Source of the DNA: Clostridiales bacterium
GTDB taxonomy: Bacteria > Bacillota > Clostridia > Tissierellales > Sedimentibacteraceae
Direction: 5' to 3'
NCBI GenBank assembly: GCA_003457065.1
Contig: DMJQ01000131.1
Location: 23,242-34,250 of the forward strand
Length of the DNA: 11,009 bases
Of the stretch, positions 1-6,973 are shown one piece after another. Each line of letters starts with the position of its first letter. The stretch's first letter is position 1. The notes under the pieces were generated by a model. That model was not told where the DNA came from, made no database searches, and saw nothing but the letters and a program-made list of their open reading frames with translations. Both the position numbers and the translations under genes were made by a program.

Positions 1-429
1 CATACCCATGTGCAGTCCGAATATGTTTATGGCGTTAAGGCACATATCTCCGCCGCCTTCACCGTTGCCGCAGGACGTAAACGCAAATAATTTTTTGCCC
101 CAGAATGCCGACTCAGTCCAGTAAGGCGAAAATGAATCCATGAATGCCTTCATCGCTCCTGAAACATTCCCGAAATATGTCGGTGAACCCATAACAATAA
201 TATCGCTGTCCATAAGTTTTTCAACAGCTGCTTCATCTGTATTAAGTATTTCATTTTTATACTGACCCGCAACCGCAAACTGTTTTGCAAGCTCGGTGTA
301 GTTGGGATCTTTCACTCTTAAAATCTGTACTTCATCGGTATATTTCTTAAACTCGTTGTAGAATTCTTTCGCCATGAGATAATTATTTCCGCATACGCTG
401 TGGAATACAATTGAAACTTTTCTGCTCAT
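1..429 (-). CDS. Flavodoxin-fold NAD(P)H-dependent FMN reductase, partial (C-terminus beyond left edge)
   Basis: Probable soluble FMN-binding oxidoreductase of the flavodoxin / WrbA-like superfamily; the exact substrate cannot be told. The 143 visible residues begin MSRKVSIVFHSVCGNNY, a first beta strand followed by a phosphate-binding-type loop at about residues 10-16. The family hallmark is GSPTYFGNVSGAMKAFMD at residues 81-98 (compare the PTRFGNMSG region of WrbA). A GKKLFAFTSCGNGEGGG strand-loop at residues 111-127 is the second flavin-contacting segment. The start ATG (429-427) overlaps the TAA of ptsI as TAATG, and AGGAG lies about 7 bases upstream, inside the end of ptsI. Translation is therefore probably coupled to ptsI. 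The gene is cut by the window edge, so total length and any C-terminal extension are unknown. Family assignment is firm; physiological role is open. Confidence 0.85.
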   Translation of the reverse strand, partial: MSRKVSIVFHSVCGNNYLMAKEFYNEFKKYTDEVQILRVKDPNYTELAKQFAVAGQYKNEILNTDEAAVEKLMDSDIIVMGSPTYFGNVSGAMKAFMDSFSPYWTESAFWGKKLFAFTSCGNGEGGGDMCLNAINIFGLHMGM

Positions 430-2180
430 TAATTTCTGCTCCTCGTTTTACATCGTTTCAGATAGCTTTCACTTTCATCCGCAAATAGACAGCTTAAATA
501 GCCTTCAACTTCTACAGCGGTTTCCATGTTCAGTGTGCTTTCGGCTATCTTTTCCATTTCATCTTTGTTTAAATTTCTTATTATATATCTTGAACTCAAA
601 ATAGAAGGAGAATTCATGCTGAATTCATCAAGTCCCATACCAAGAAATATGGGAATAAGTTTCGGATCTCCAGCCGCTTCTCCGCACATTCCGACCCATA
701 TGCCAGCTTTGTGTGCATTGTCGATAATGCCTTTAATCAACCGAAGCATTGCAGGATGATACTGGCTGTACAAGTGAGATAATTTTGAATTCAACCTATC
801 AACCGCCAATGTATACTGTATGAGGTCGTTTGTACCAATGCTGAAAAAATCAACTTCCTTCGCCAACAAATCCGATATGATCGCCGCAGAAGGTATTTCA
901 ATCATTATGCCTACTTCAATGTCATTATTAAACGGAATTCCTTTGTTATTAAGTTCTTCCTTCGCCTTCTCCAAAACTTTCTTGGAATCGCGCAGCTCCT
1001 TCATGGTAGAAATCATGGGGAACATTATTTTAAGGTTGCCGTAAACACTTGCTCTTAAAATTGCTCTGAGCTGAGTTCTGAAAACATCAACATTTCCTAA
1101 ACAAAGCCTTATCGCTCTGTAGCCTAAAAACGGATTCATTTCTTTTGGTATATCAAAATAAGGAACATTTTTGTCTCCGCCGATGTCAAGTGTCCTTATT
1201 ATTACCGGCTTGTCACCCATCTTTTGGAGAACTTCCTTATATTCCTCAAACTGTTCGTCTTCCGATGGCTGACATTCACGGTTCATGAAAATGAATTCGC
1301 TTCTGAAAAGTCCGATTCCCTCAGCATCATTTTCTAAAATCATGTCAACATCGTGAGGAGTCCCTATATTGGCCGCCAACGTCACCTTGAAACCATCCTT
1401 GGTTATTGTGGGAAGTCCCACCTGCTTTCTCAACTCATTGCTGATTTCTTCCAGCCTGGTTTTTTTCTGCGTATAATAGGCTAATTGCTTTTGATTCGGA
1501 TTGATTAACACCTTTCCGGTTTTTCCGTCACATATTACCACATCATTACTTTTTATTTTTTGCGTTATATCATCAAGACCAACTACAGTTGGAATCCCCA
1601 TTATCCTCGCTATTATTGCGGCATGAGATGTTTTTCCTCCCATTTCCGTAATCATGGCTGCTATTTTCCCCTTTTCAAGCTGTGCAGTATCTGAAGGAGT
1701 TAAGTCTTCGGCAACAAGTATGGAATCTTTGTTCAGCTTTGAATAATCTGCAGTCCTTATTCCCAGTAGAATCTTAATAACTCTTACAGTCACATCTTTG
1801 ATGTCTTCTGATCTTTCCCTCAGGTATTCATCCTCTATATTGTTAAACATCTTAATATAATGGTTAGATACTTCCTTTACAGAATATTCAGCATTGACCT
1901 TTTCATTTCTGATCTTCGATTCGATTTCCGAAATAAATGTATCATCTTCCAGCATCATCTCATGTGACTTGAAAATTTGCGCTTCCTTTTCGCCAACTTC
2001 CTTAAGTGTCTTTGCATACAATTCATTTAACTGACTCCTGCCAAGCTCAACAGCATTTCTCAATCTGTCAATTTCTTTTTCAGCATCATTAACATAAATT
2101 TTTTTTATGTCTAATGATTTTTTTTCAATTACAAAAGCTTTACCTATCCCTATTCCCGGTGAAACGCCTAAACCCTTCAT
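429..2180 (-). CDS. ptsI: PTS enzyme I (phosphoenolpyruvate-protein phosphotransferase)
   Basis: First, sugar-independent enzyme of the phosphotransferase system: it takes phosphate from phosphoenolpyruvate onto a histidine and passes it to HPr in the cytoplasm. At 583 residues it has the normal family length. The N-terminal HPr-binding domain begins GVSPGIGIGKA (residues 5-15). The phosphohistidine domain carries GGKTSHAAIIARIMGIPTVVG with His186 as the expected phosphorylation site. The C-terminal TIM barrel shows LFRSEF (Arg293), RTLDIGGDK (Arg329), NPFLGYRAIR (349-358), FSIGTNDLIQYTLAVDR (446-462) and GMCGEAAGD with Cys499 as the catalytic acid. All key residues are present. The start is the ATG at 2180 with AAAGGTAGTG upstream. 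No ptsH (HPr) or sugar-specific EII gene is nearby, so this is a solitary enzyme I gene. A consensus promoter lies at 2260-2289 and the flavodoxin-like gene follows in a TAATG overlap. Confidence 0.97.
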   Translation of the reverse strand: MKGLGVSPGIGIGKAFVIEKKSLDIKKIYVNDAEKEIDRLRNAVELGRSQLNELYAKTLKEVGEKEAQIFKSHEMMLEDDTFISEIESKIRNEKVNAEYSVKEVSNHYIKMFNNIEDEYLRERSEDIKDVTVRVIKILLGIRTADYSKLNKDSILVAEDLTPSDTAQLEKGKIAAMITEMGGKTSHAAIIARIMGIPTVVGLDDITQKIKSNDVVICDGKTGKVLINPNQKQLAYYTQKKTRLEEISNELRKQVGLPTITKDGFKVTLAANIGTPHDVDMILENDAEGIGLFRSEFIFMNRECQPSEDEQFEEYKEVLQKMGDKPVIIRTLDIGGDKNVPYFDIPKEMNPFLGYRAIRLCLGNVDVFRTQLRAILRASVYGNLKIMFPMISTMKELRDSKKVLEKAKEELNNKGIPFNNDIEVGIMIEIPSAAIISDLLAKEVDFFSIGTNDLIQYTLAVDRLNSKLSHLYSQYHPAMLRLIKGIIDNAHKAGIWVGMCGEAAGDPKLIPIFLGMGLDEFSMNSPSILSSRYIIRNLNKDEMEKIAESTLNMETAVEVEGYLSCLFADESESYLKRCKTRSRN

Positions 2181-2259
2181 TTATTCACTACCTTTCAGCT
2201 TTCATAACATTTGATTATATAATAATTTTTTGATAGATACTCTATGCCCAATTTACAAT

Positions 2260-2289
2260 ATTATATTACGTAACGCAACTCATTGTCAA
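2260..2289 (-). promoter_or_regulatory. Consensus sigma-A promoter for ptsI
   Basis: Read on the minus strand, TTGACA (2289-2284) and TATAAT (2265-2260) are both perfect matches, separated by 18 bases. Transcription would start near 2253, leaving a leader of about 73 bases before the ptsI ATG. The 13-base palindrome TCATTGTCAATGA (2280-2292) overlaps the -35 box and could be an operator, but I cannot name a regulator. A second pair of 8-base inverted repeats, CAATATTA (2256-2263) and TAATATTG (2294-2301), brackets the promoter and may be chance in such AT-rich DNA. Confidence 0.8.
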
Positions 2290-2416
2290 TGAATAATATT
2301 GCAATTTCAACATCTCTTGTGGTAATGTTTTCACAGTTCGGACAGATAGTATTATCGTTTTTCTTTTCGCACCTTAAAAAATGTTTGGAAAAATAATATA
2401 TCTTTTATCTGCGGAA

Positions 2417-2425
2417 TGATATAAT
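2417..2425 (+). promoter_or_regulatory. Extended -10 promoter for aroD
   Basis: The sequence TGaTATAAT contains a perfect -10 box (2420-2425) preceded by the TG of an extended -10 element. No good -35 box is found 16-18 bases upstream, which is typical of extended -10 promoters. Transcription would begin near 2432, giving a short leader of about 30 bases. Confidence 0.6.
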
Positions 2426-2459
2426 AACCTTAGCATTTGCCGCATTCAATGGTGAGGAG

Positions 2460-3221
2460 ATGATTTCTTTGAAAAAAGTCTGGGTAAGAGATTTAATATT
2501 TGGCGATATTAAACCAAAAATCTGTGTGCCGATTACAGGCACAAGCGAAAATCAGATTTTAAAAGACATAGAAGATTTAAAATCCGCAGATTATGATTTA
2601 ATCGAATTGCGAATTGATTATTATGAGCATGTTGAAAATTTAAACATGGTGGGAAAACTTCTTGAACAAATAAGAAAATCCTGTGACAAGGCCGTACTTT
2701 TTACATGCAGGAGCATGGAAGAAGGCGGAATATACAAAATGACGGAAAAAAATTATTTTGCTCTGAATCGTTTCGCCGTTGAAAGCGGATTAATTGATTT
2801 AATAGACATAGAACTCTTCCGATCGGAAGAAAAAATAAAAGATATAACTGTCTCTGCGAAACAACACGGAGTCAAAGTGCTCATGTCCAATCATGAACTC
2901 AGCAAAACTCCATCAAAAGACGAAATAGTTGACAGACTTATAAAAATGCAGGAGTATGGTGCCGACATTACAAAAATAGCTGTCATGCCCAACTGTGAAG
3001 AAGATGTGCTGACTCTCATGGCATCAGCACTAAAGATGAAAAAAGAAAAGGCAGACAGGCCGTTTATTGCAATATCAATGGGCTCCCTCGGAGCCGCAAC
3101 AAGACTCACCGGAGAGCTGTTAGGCTCATGCCTGACATTTGCGGCATTAAACAAACCTTCTGCACCGGGGCAGATAAATGTTAAATATGCCCGGCAGCTG
3201 TTAAATTTATTGAGCCTATGA
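2460..3221 (+). CDS. aroD: Type I 3-dehydroquinate dehydratase
   Basis: Third step of the shikimate pathway: dehydrates 3-dehydroquinate to 3-dehydroshikimate through a Schiff base on lysine. The protein is a class I aldolase-type barrel of 253 residues, normal for AroD. Visible active-site elements, in order: ELR at residues 49-51, Arg84 in FTCRS, catalytic His145 in MSNHELSKTP, Schiff-base Lys172 in DITKIAVMP, Arg215 in GSLGAATRLTGE, and the lid Ser234/Gln238 in KPSAPGQ. The start is uncertain. AGGAG (2455-2459) directly abuts the ATG at 2460, too close for efficient initiation, but is 9 bases from an in-frame TTG at 2469. The TTG start would give MKKVWVRDLIFG, a good match to usual AroD N-termini, and 250 residues. 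The gene stands alone without other shikimate genes. It ends about 180 bases before a shared terminator. Confidence 0.96.
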   Translation: MISLKKVWVRDLIFGDIKPKICVPITGTSENQILKDIEDLKSADYDLIELRIDYYEHVENLNMVGKLLEQIRKSCDKAVLFTCRSMEEGGIYKMTEKNYFALNRFAVESGLIDLIDIELFRSEEKIKDITVSAKQHGVKVLMSNHELSKTPSKDEIVDRLIKMQEYGADITKIAVMPNCEEDVLTLMASALKMKKEKADRPFIAISMGSLGAATRLTGELLGSCLTFAALNKPSAPGQINVKYARQLLNLLSL

Positions 3222-3264
3222 ATGCCGTGATGCTGCCCAGCTCTTTATCCGTAATCGCTCATTC

Positions 3265-3459
3265 ATGCAAATAGGATACTACGCAGTGTTCTATTACGAT
3301 GAATACGATCCAACGGAAGAAAAATACGTCATATCAATTCTGTTTCCTGATGTGCCGGAATGTTGTATATGCCGGAATCTCTGTATATCTTTTAAATGTA
3401 CGAAAAAAACCGCAGGGCTATTAAATCCTGCGGTTTTTTTTAACTCAAAACATTTCTGA
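3265..3459 (+). pseudogene. Possible HicB-antitoxin-like gene remnant
   Basis: A 64-codon frame whose N-terminus, GYYAVFYYDEYDPTEEKYVI then SILFPDVPEC, resembles by eye the opening of HicB-family antitoxins (Y-x-A-x-F ... FPDLPGC). The following residues CRNLCISFKCTKKTAG loosely track the HicB helix that comes next. It is probably not a working gene. No ribosome binding site precedes the ATG, the frame is much shorter than HicB proteins with a DNA-binding tail, its last third is the aroD/ileS terminator stem-loop, and no HicA toxin gene is adjacent. The pattern is consistent with a decayed fragment downstream of aroD. It could also be chance coding potential. Confidence 0.3.
3403..3441. terminator. 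Bidirectional rho-independent terminator shared by aroD and ileS
   Basis: A perfect 14-bp inverted repeat, AAAAAAACCGCAGG (3403-3416) and CCTGCGGTTTTTTT (3427-3440), encloses a 10-base loop. The GC core is CCGCAGG/CCTGCGG. The A-run on one side and T-run on the other give a U-tract on either transcript, so it can end both plus-strand aroD transcription and minus-strand ileS transcription. It lies 182 bases after the aroD stop and 73 bases beyond the ileS stop. Confidence 0.92.
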
Positions 3460-3513
3460 CACACCAGAATGCTGTCGGTTTTATTGCGGAGCGGCACAGA
3501 CGTTCTACGACTA

Positions 3514-5136
3514 TTATTTACTTGTTTTTTCAAGCTTCATTCCTGTGTCGGCACCGTTGAGGTTTTGAACCTCCATAGTGCTGTCTGTTACTTTTTCGAC
3601 TGTGTCTGCCAGTGTTTCACTCTTGATGAACTCTTCATATTCCCTGACAGCACTGTCTATTTCTTCGGAGCCGTCGTAGAAAATCTTAATTCTGTCCATC
3701 ATTTCATATCCGTTGTTCTTTCTCATCTGCTGAACCTTTGATATGAATTCACGTGCATATCCTTCATTTATCAGATCTTCTGTCAGGTTTGTATCTATGA
3801 TTGTGAACAGGTTGTTGCCTGTTGAAACATCATAGCCTTCTTTTGCTGAAATACGGATATCCAGTATATCTTCGTTGAGATCCACAACCTGGCAATTAAC
3901 TGTCAGCTTATATTCTTCTCCTGCCTGAACCTTGGTTATTATCTCCAGAGAATCGGCTTTTGCCAATACTGCCGCAAATGCCTTCACATTGCTTCCCAGC
4001 ATAGGTCCCGCAACCTTGAAGTTAGGTTTCAGCGTAAAGTCCATGAATTCATTCAAATCGTGTTCAAACACAACCTCTTTCACATTCAGTTCTTCCTTGA
4101 TCAGCGGAACTAAATCCTCTATGAGAGACTGATACTTACCGTCGATGTGGATTCTTCTTATTGGCTGTCTAACCTTGATTTTAGCATTTTCTCTTGAAGC
4201 TCTGCCCAGCTTAACCAGATCTTTTACAAGATCCATTCTCTTTTCAACATTTTCATCTATAAGTTCCTCATGAACCTCAGGATAGCAGCTTAAATGAACC
4301 GATACTTCTCCTGTCAGGTTTCTGTAGATTTCTTCTGACAGATACGGGGCAAACGGAGCCGTCAATTGTGAAATGCCTACCAATATTTCATAAGTTGTGT
4401 TGTAGACAGCTTTTTTGTCTTCTGTAAGTTCTGTAGCCCAGAATCTTCTTCTTGAACGTCTGATGTACCAGTTGGACAAATCTTCGTTCACAAATTCCTG
4501 GATTGCTTTCACTGTTTTGTTGTGGTCATAAGCATTCATGCTTTCTCTCACATATTTAACCAAATTGTTGAACTTGGATACAATCCATCTGTCAAGTTCC
4601 GGTCTGTCTTTGTACTCAACAAAGAATTCCGTCGGATCTATTGAATCCGTATTTGCATACATCGCAAAGAATGTGTAGACATTTTTAATTGTTCCGAAAT
4701 ACTTGCTCAGCACTTCTTTCAATCCGTCTTCATCAAATCTTGTGGGTGCCCATGCAGGCGATACGTACAGCAGGTACCATCTAAGTGCGTCTGCGCCGTA
4801 TTTGTCGAACAAATCAAACGGATTTACCGTGTTACCTCTTGATTTTGACATCTTTTTGCCATACTTGTCAAGTATCAGGTCATTTACCAGCACTCTCTTG
4901 TATGGTGATTTTCCCTTTACAAAAGTTGAAATTGCCAATAATGAATAGAACCATCCTCTTGTCTGGTCAATGCCCTCATTTATGAAATCAGCAGGGAAGT
5001 TCTTTTCAAACACTTCTTTATTTTCAAACGGATAGTGCAGCTGCGCATATGGCATGGAGCCCGAGTCAAACCAGCAGTCAATAACGTCCTTGACTCTTGT
5101 CATCGGCTTGCCGCATTCCGGGCACACTATGTGCAC
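3514..5136 (-). CDS. ileS: C-terminal IleRS fragment (KMSKS half), probably not separately translated
   Basis: This portion carries CPEC, the KMSKS loop and the tRNA-binding C-terminus. Its first usable start after the nonsense codon is a GTG at 5136-5134. No Shine-Dalgarno sequence precedes that GTG, and it lies 60 bases beyond the stop, so reinitiation is not supported. It is best read as the second half of the interrupted ileS rather than a separate gene. Confidence 0.4.
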   Translation of the reverse strand: MHIVCPECGKPMTRVKDVIDCWFDSGSMPYAQLHYPFENKEVFEKNFPADFINEGIDQTRGWFYSLLAISTFVKGKSPYKRVLVNDLILDKYGKKMSKSRGNTVNPFDLFDKYGADALRWYLLYVSPAWAPTRFDEDGLKEVLSKYFGTIKNVYTFFAMYANTDSIDPTEFFVEYKDRPELDRWIVSKFNNLVKYVRESMNAYDHNKTVKAIQEFVNEDLSNWYIRRSRRRFWATELTEDKKAVYNTTYEILVGISQLTAPFAPYLSEEIYRNLTGEVSVHLSCYPEVHEELIDENVEKRMDLVKDLVKLGRASRENAKIKVRQPIRRIHIDGKYQSLIEDLVPLIKEELNVKEVVFEHDLNEFMDFTLKPNFKVAGPMLGSNVKAFAAVLAKADSLEIITKVQAGEEYKLTVNCQVVDLNEDILDIRISAKEGYDVSTGNNLFTIIDTNLTEDLINEGYAREFISKVQQMRKNNGYEMMDRIKIFYDGSEEIDSAVREYEEFIKSETLADTVEKVTDSTMEVQNLNGADTGMKLEKTSK

Positions 5137-5196
5137 ATCATCAACATACGGTCTGTGAAGCTCGATTGTTTTTTCATCGATTTTTTCGATTGCTTT

Positions 5197-6645
5197 TTAC
5201 GCTAATTCTTTTCTTGAACCGATGCTTTCAACATGACCGCATTCGCATCTCCAGAGAGGCAGCGGAGTTCCCCAGTAACGGCTTCTTGAAATTGCCCAGT
5301 CATTTAAGTTTTCAAGCCAGTTTCCGAATCTCTTTTCGCCCACAAATTCAGGATACCATTCAACGGAATTGTTATTTTCTATCAATTTGTCTTTCAGCTT
5401 GGTCATCTGAATGTACCAGCTCGGTCTTGCATAGTACAGAAGCGGTGTGTGACATCTCCAGCAGTGTGGATAGTTGTGGAGAACAGGTTCTTTTCTGTAT
5501 AACTTGCCTTCTTCCTTGAGCCATTTAAGTATTGCCTGGTCAGCATCCATTACAAACATTTCCGACCATGGTGTTCCTCTAAATCTTCCCGTGTCATCAA
5601 CAGGGTTGAGGACAGGCAGCTTATATCTCATTCCCGTGTTGTAGTCGTCTTCACCGAATGCGGGAGCTGTATGCACTATTCCTGTACCGTCTTCTGTTGT
5701 GACATAATCGGCACAAGTTACAAAGAATGCTTTCTTGCCTGCAGGAAGTTCAACATACGGCATGAGCTGTTCATATTCCATGAACTCCATGTCCTTGCCC
5801 TTCATCTCTTCCAGCACTTCGTATTCTTCATGTATTACCTTATCAACCAAAGGTTTTGAAATATAATATACTTCGCCCTTTACGCCTTCCTTGTCTTTCG
5901 TTCTTATTTTCAGGTAATCTACATCGGGATGTACAGTCAGCGAAACATTTGACAGCAGTGTCCACGGAGTAGTGGTCCATGCCAGGAAATATTCGTCCGC
6001 ATCTTTTTTCTTGAATTTCGCATATGCTGTCATTGTTTTTATTTCTTCATAGCCCTGAGCAACTTCGTGTGAAGCAAGACCTGTTCCGCATCTTGGGCAG
6101 TACGGAAGTATTTTATGACCTTCATACATAAGCCCCTGCTTGAACATGTTGTCAAGTATCCACCACTCTGTTTCAATATAATTATTGTCAAGAGTTATAT
6201 ACGGATTATCCATATCGATTAAATATGCCATGCGCTCAGTCATGTCGCGCCATTGAGCCTCGTAGGTAAACACAGATTCACGGCATTTTTCGTTAAATTC
6301 CGCAATTCCGTACTGCTCAATATCTGTCTTGTCTTTTAATCCCAGCTGTTTTTCCACTTCTATCTCGACCGGCAGACCGTGAGTGTCCCAGCCTGCTTTT
6401 CTCTTGACCTGATAGCCTTCCATTGTTTTGAACCTGCACACCGAATCCTTCAGTGTTCTTGCTATTACATGGTGAATTCCCGGTCTTCCGTTGGCTGTCG
6501 GCGGTCCTTCATAAAATACAAACGGTTCTTTGTCTTTTCTTGTCTCAACACTTTGTCTGAGCAAATCTATATCATCCCAGTACCTGGATATTTCATGCTC
6601 TGTCTGCTTGTAATCGGCTTTTGAGATATCTCTAAACTTTTTCAT
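5197..6645 (-). CDS. ileS: N-terminal IleRS fragment as read literally (482 residues)
   Basis: If the TAA at 5197-5199 is real and not suppressed, this is the product made from the ileS ribosome binding site (AGGAGG, 6656-6651). It contains the altered HIGH motif and the whole editing domain, but lacks the KMSKS loop, the anticodon-binding domain and half of the metal site, so it should not charge tRNA. It might keep isolated editing activity, though nothing in the sequence argues that it is selected for this. Confidence 0.6.
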   Translation of the reverse strand: MKKFRDISKADYKQTEHEISRYWDDIDLLRQSVETRKDKEPFVFYEGPPTANGRPGIHHVIARTLKDSVCRFKTMEGYQVKRKAGWDTHGLPVEIEVEKQLGLKDKTDIEQYGIAEFNEKCRESVFTYEAQWRDMTERMAYLIDMDNPYITLDNNYIETEWWILDNMFKQGLMYEGHKILPYCPRCGTGLASHEVAQGYEEIKTMTAYAKFKKKDADEYFLAWTTTPWTLLSNVSLTVHPDVDYLKIRTKDKEGVKGEVYYISKPLVDKVIHEEYEVLEEMKGKDMEFMEYEQLMPYVELPAGKKAFFVTCADYVTTEDGTGIVHTAPAFGEDDYNTGMRYKLPVLNPVDDTGRFRGTPWSEMFVMDADQAILKWLKEEGKLYRKEPVLHNYPHCWRCHTPLLYYARPSWYIQMTKLKDKLIENNNSVEWYPEFVGEKRFGNWLENLNDWAISRSRYWGTPLPLWRCECGHVESIGSRKELA

Positions 6646-6718
6646 TTTTTCCTCCTGATTTATTATTTATTTAATGGGTGCCGGACCGGTTGTACGGACA
6701 AAATTGGATTAGTAATAC

Positions 6719-6745
6719 AAAAAGCCCCATGTCTTGCGACATGGG
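6719..6745 (-). terminator. T-box regulated attenuator terminator upstream of ileS
   Basis: On the minus strand CCCATGTC (6745-6738) and GACATGGG (6733-6726) form a perfect 8-bp stem capped by a GCAA tetraloop (GNRA class). GC and a run of five T follow (6723-6719). The 5' CCC side competes with the GGG of the T-box motif, which is the expected terminator/antiterminator switch. Confidence 0.93.
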
Positions 6746-6967
6746 ACGAAATCCGCGGTACCACCCAAATTACATATACTTACATGAGTAAATATATGTC
6801 ACTCGAAAATTTAACGCATTCATACGTAATTTCTTACTTAGTTTCAGAAATCAGACTCATGGATGATCTTCAACGCATTTGGAATTATAATCTCCCACCA
6901 TATGATTATATCTCTTTGAGACCTTCATGCGCCTACTGTTCCAATCACTGTCTTTTATATTTATTTC
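6719..6967 (-). promoter_or_regulatory. T-box riboswitch leader of ileS (isoleucine specifier AUC)
   Basis: The transcript of the ileS leader shows all main T-box parts. Stem I begins with a K-turn-like element (GAC-AGUGA paired with AUGA-GUC). It contains an AGUA on its 5' side (6937-6934) and a 6-bp helix GCGCAU (6932-6927)/AUGCGU (6878-6873). The opposing specifier loop reads GAAG-AUC-A, with the Ile codon AUC at 6867-6865. An apical helix TATAATC/GATTATA follows. The antiterminator carries the conserved T-box GGGTGGTACCGCGGA (6766-6752). Its UGGU bulge (6763-6760) would pair with the ACCA end of uncharged tRNA-Ile. A terminator follows at 6719-6745. Known mechanism: uncharged tRNA-Ile stabilises the antiterminator and lets ileS be transcribed when isoleucine is short. 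The AUC specifier agrees with the gene downstream. Confidence 0.95.
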
Positions 6968-6973
6968 TGTATA

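Larger units (their letters stand above)
2181..2459. other. Divergent intergenic region between ptsI and aroD, with a possible zinc-ribbon gene remnant
   Basis: This 279-base gap holds the ptsI promoter (2260-2289, minus) and the aroD extended -10 promoter (2417-2425, plus). On the minus strand 2404-2261 is open and encodes a peptide including CPNCENITTRDVEIAIL, with a further Cys ten residues before CPNC. It has no ATG, GTG or TTG that could serve as a start, and its 3' end lies under the ptsI promoter, so it is not a functional gene. It may be a decayed fragment of a zinc-ribbon protein; the CPxC-x-xxTTR pattern recalls the N-terminus of some ISL3-type transposases, though this is weak. I see no riboswitch or terminator here. 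Confidence 0.5.
3514..6645 (-). pseudogene. ileS: Isoleucyl-tRNA synthetase, full-length frame interrupted by one in-frame TAA
   Basis: Class Ia synthetase that charges tRNA-Ile with isoleucine. The frame runs 1043 codons, the size of long clostridial IleRS. Codon 483 (5197-5199) is TAA; before and after it the reading frame and homology are unbroken. Domains in order: catalytic core with PPTANGRPGIHH, where the HIGH motif is altered to G56-I-H-H59; a CPRC metal-type site (183-186); CP1 editing domain with WTTTPWT (223-229) and GTGIVHTAPAFGEDD (320-334); CWRC (395-398); CEC (467-469) and CPEC (508-511) on either side of the stop; DCWFDSGSMPYAQ; the KMSKS loop at 598-602; and an anticodon-binding C-terminal region. 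The stop separates the HIGH half from the KMSKS half, so truncation should abolish activity. One base change (for example GAA to TAA) explains it. A sequencing error, a recent nonsense mutation in a redundant copy, or suppression are all possible. The gene has AGGAGG five bases before ATG and is controlled by a T-box. Confidence 0.93.

Noticed and set aside
3294..3533. A 79-codon minus-strand frame between ileS and aroD
   Set aside because: It covers the terminator and the ileS 3' end in another frame, is low-complexity and has no recognisable domain.
5161..5215. Repeated TCGATTG/TTTTTT motifs near the ileS stop as a repeat element
   Set aside because: They are Lys/Glu/Ile codons of the IleRS linker (AAA, GAA, ATC); low complexity of coding sequence explains them.
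5097..5519. A 140-codon plus-strand open frame opposite the middle of ileS
   Set aside because: It lies fully antisense to conserved IleRS sequence, has no ribosome binding site and encodes a Ser/Cys/Phe-rich product typical of a shadow frame.
3514..6645. ileS interruption as a programmed frameshift or an intein/intron
   Set aside because: Both halves are in the same frame and the 20 intervening codons encode normal IleRS sequence, so nothing is inserted and no frame change is needed.
6672..6705. GC-richer patch with CCGGACCGG between the T-box terminator and ileS as a second regulatory hairpin
   Set aside because: It forms only short imperfect pairings without a U-tract; no convincing structure.
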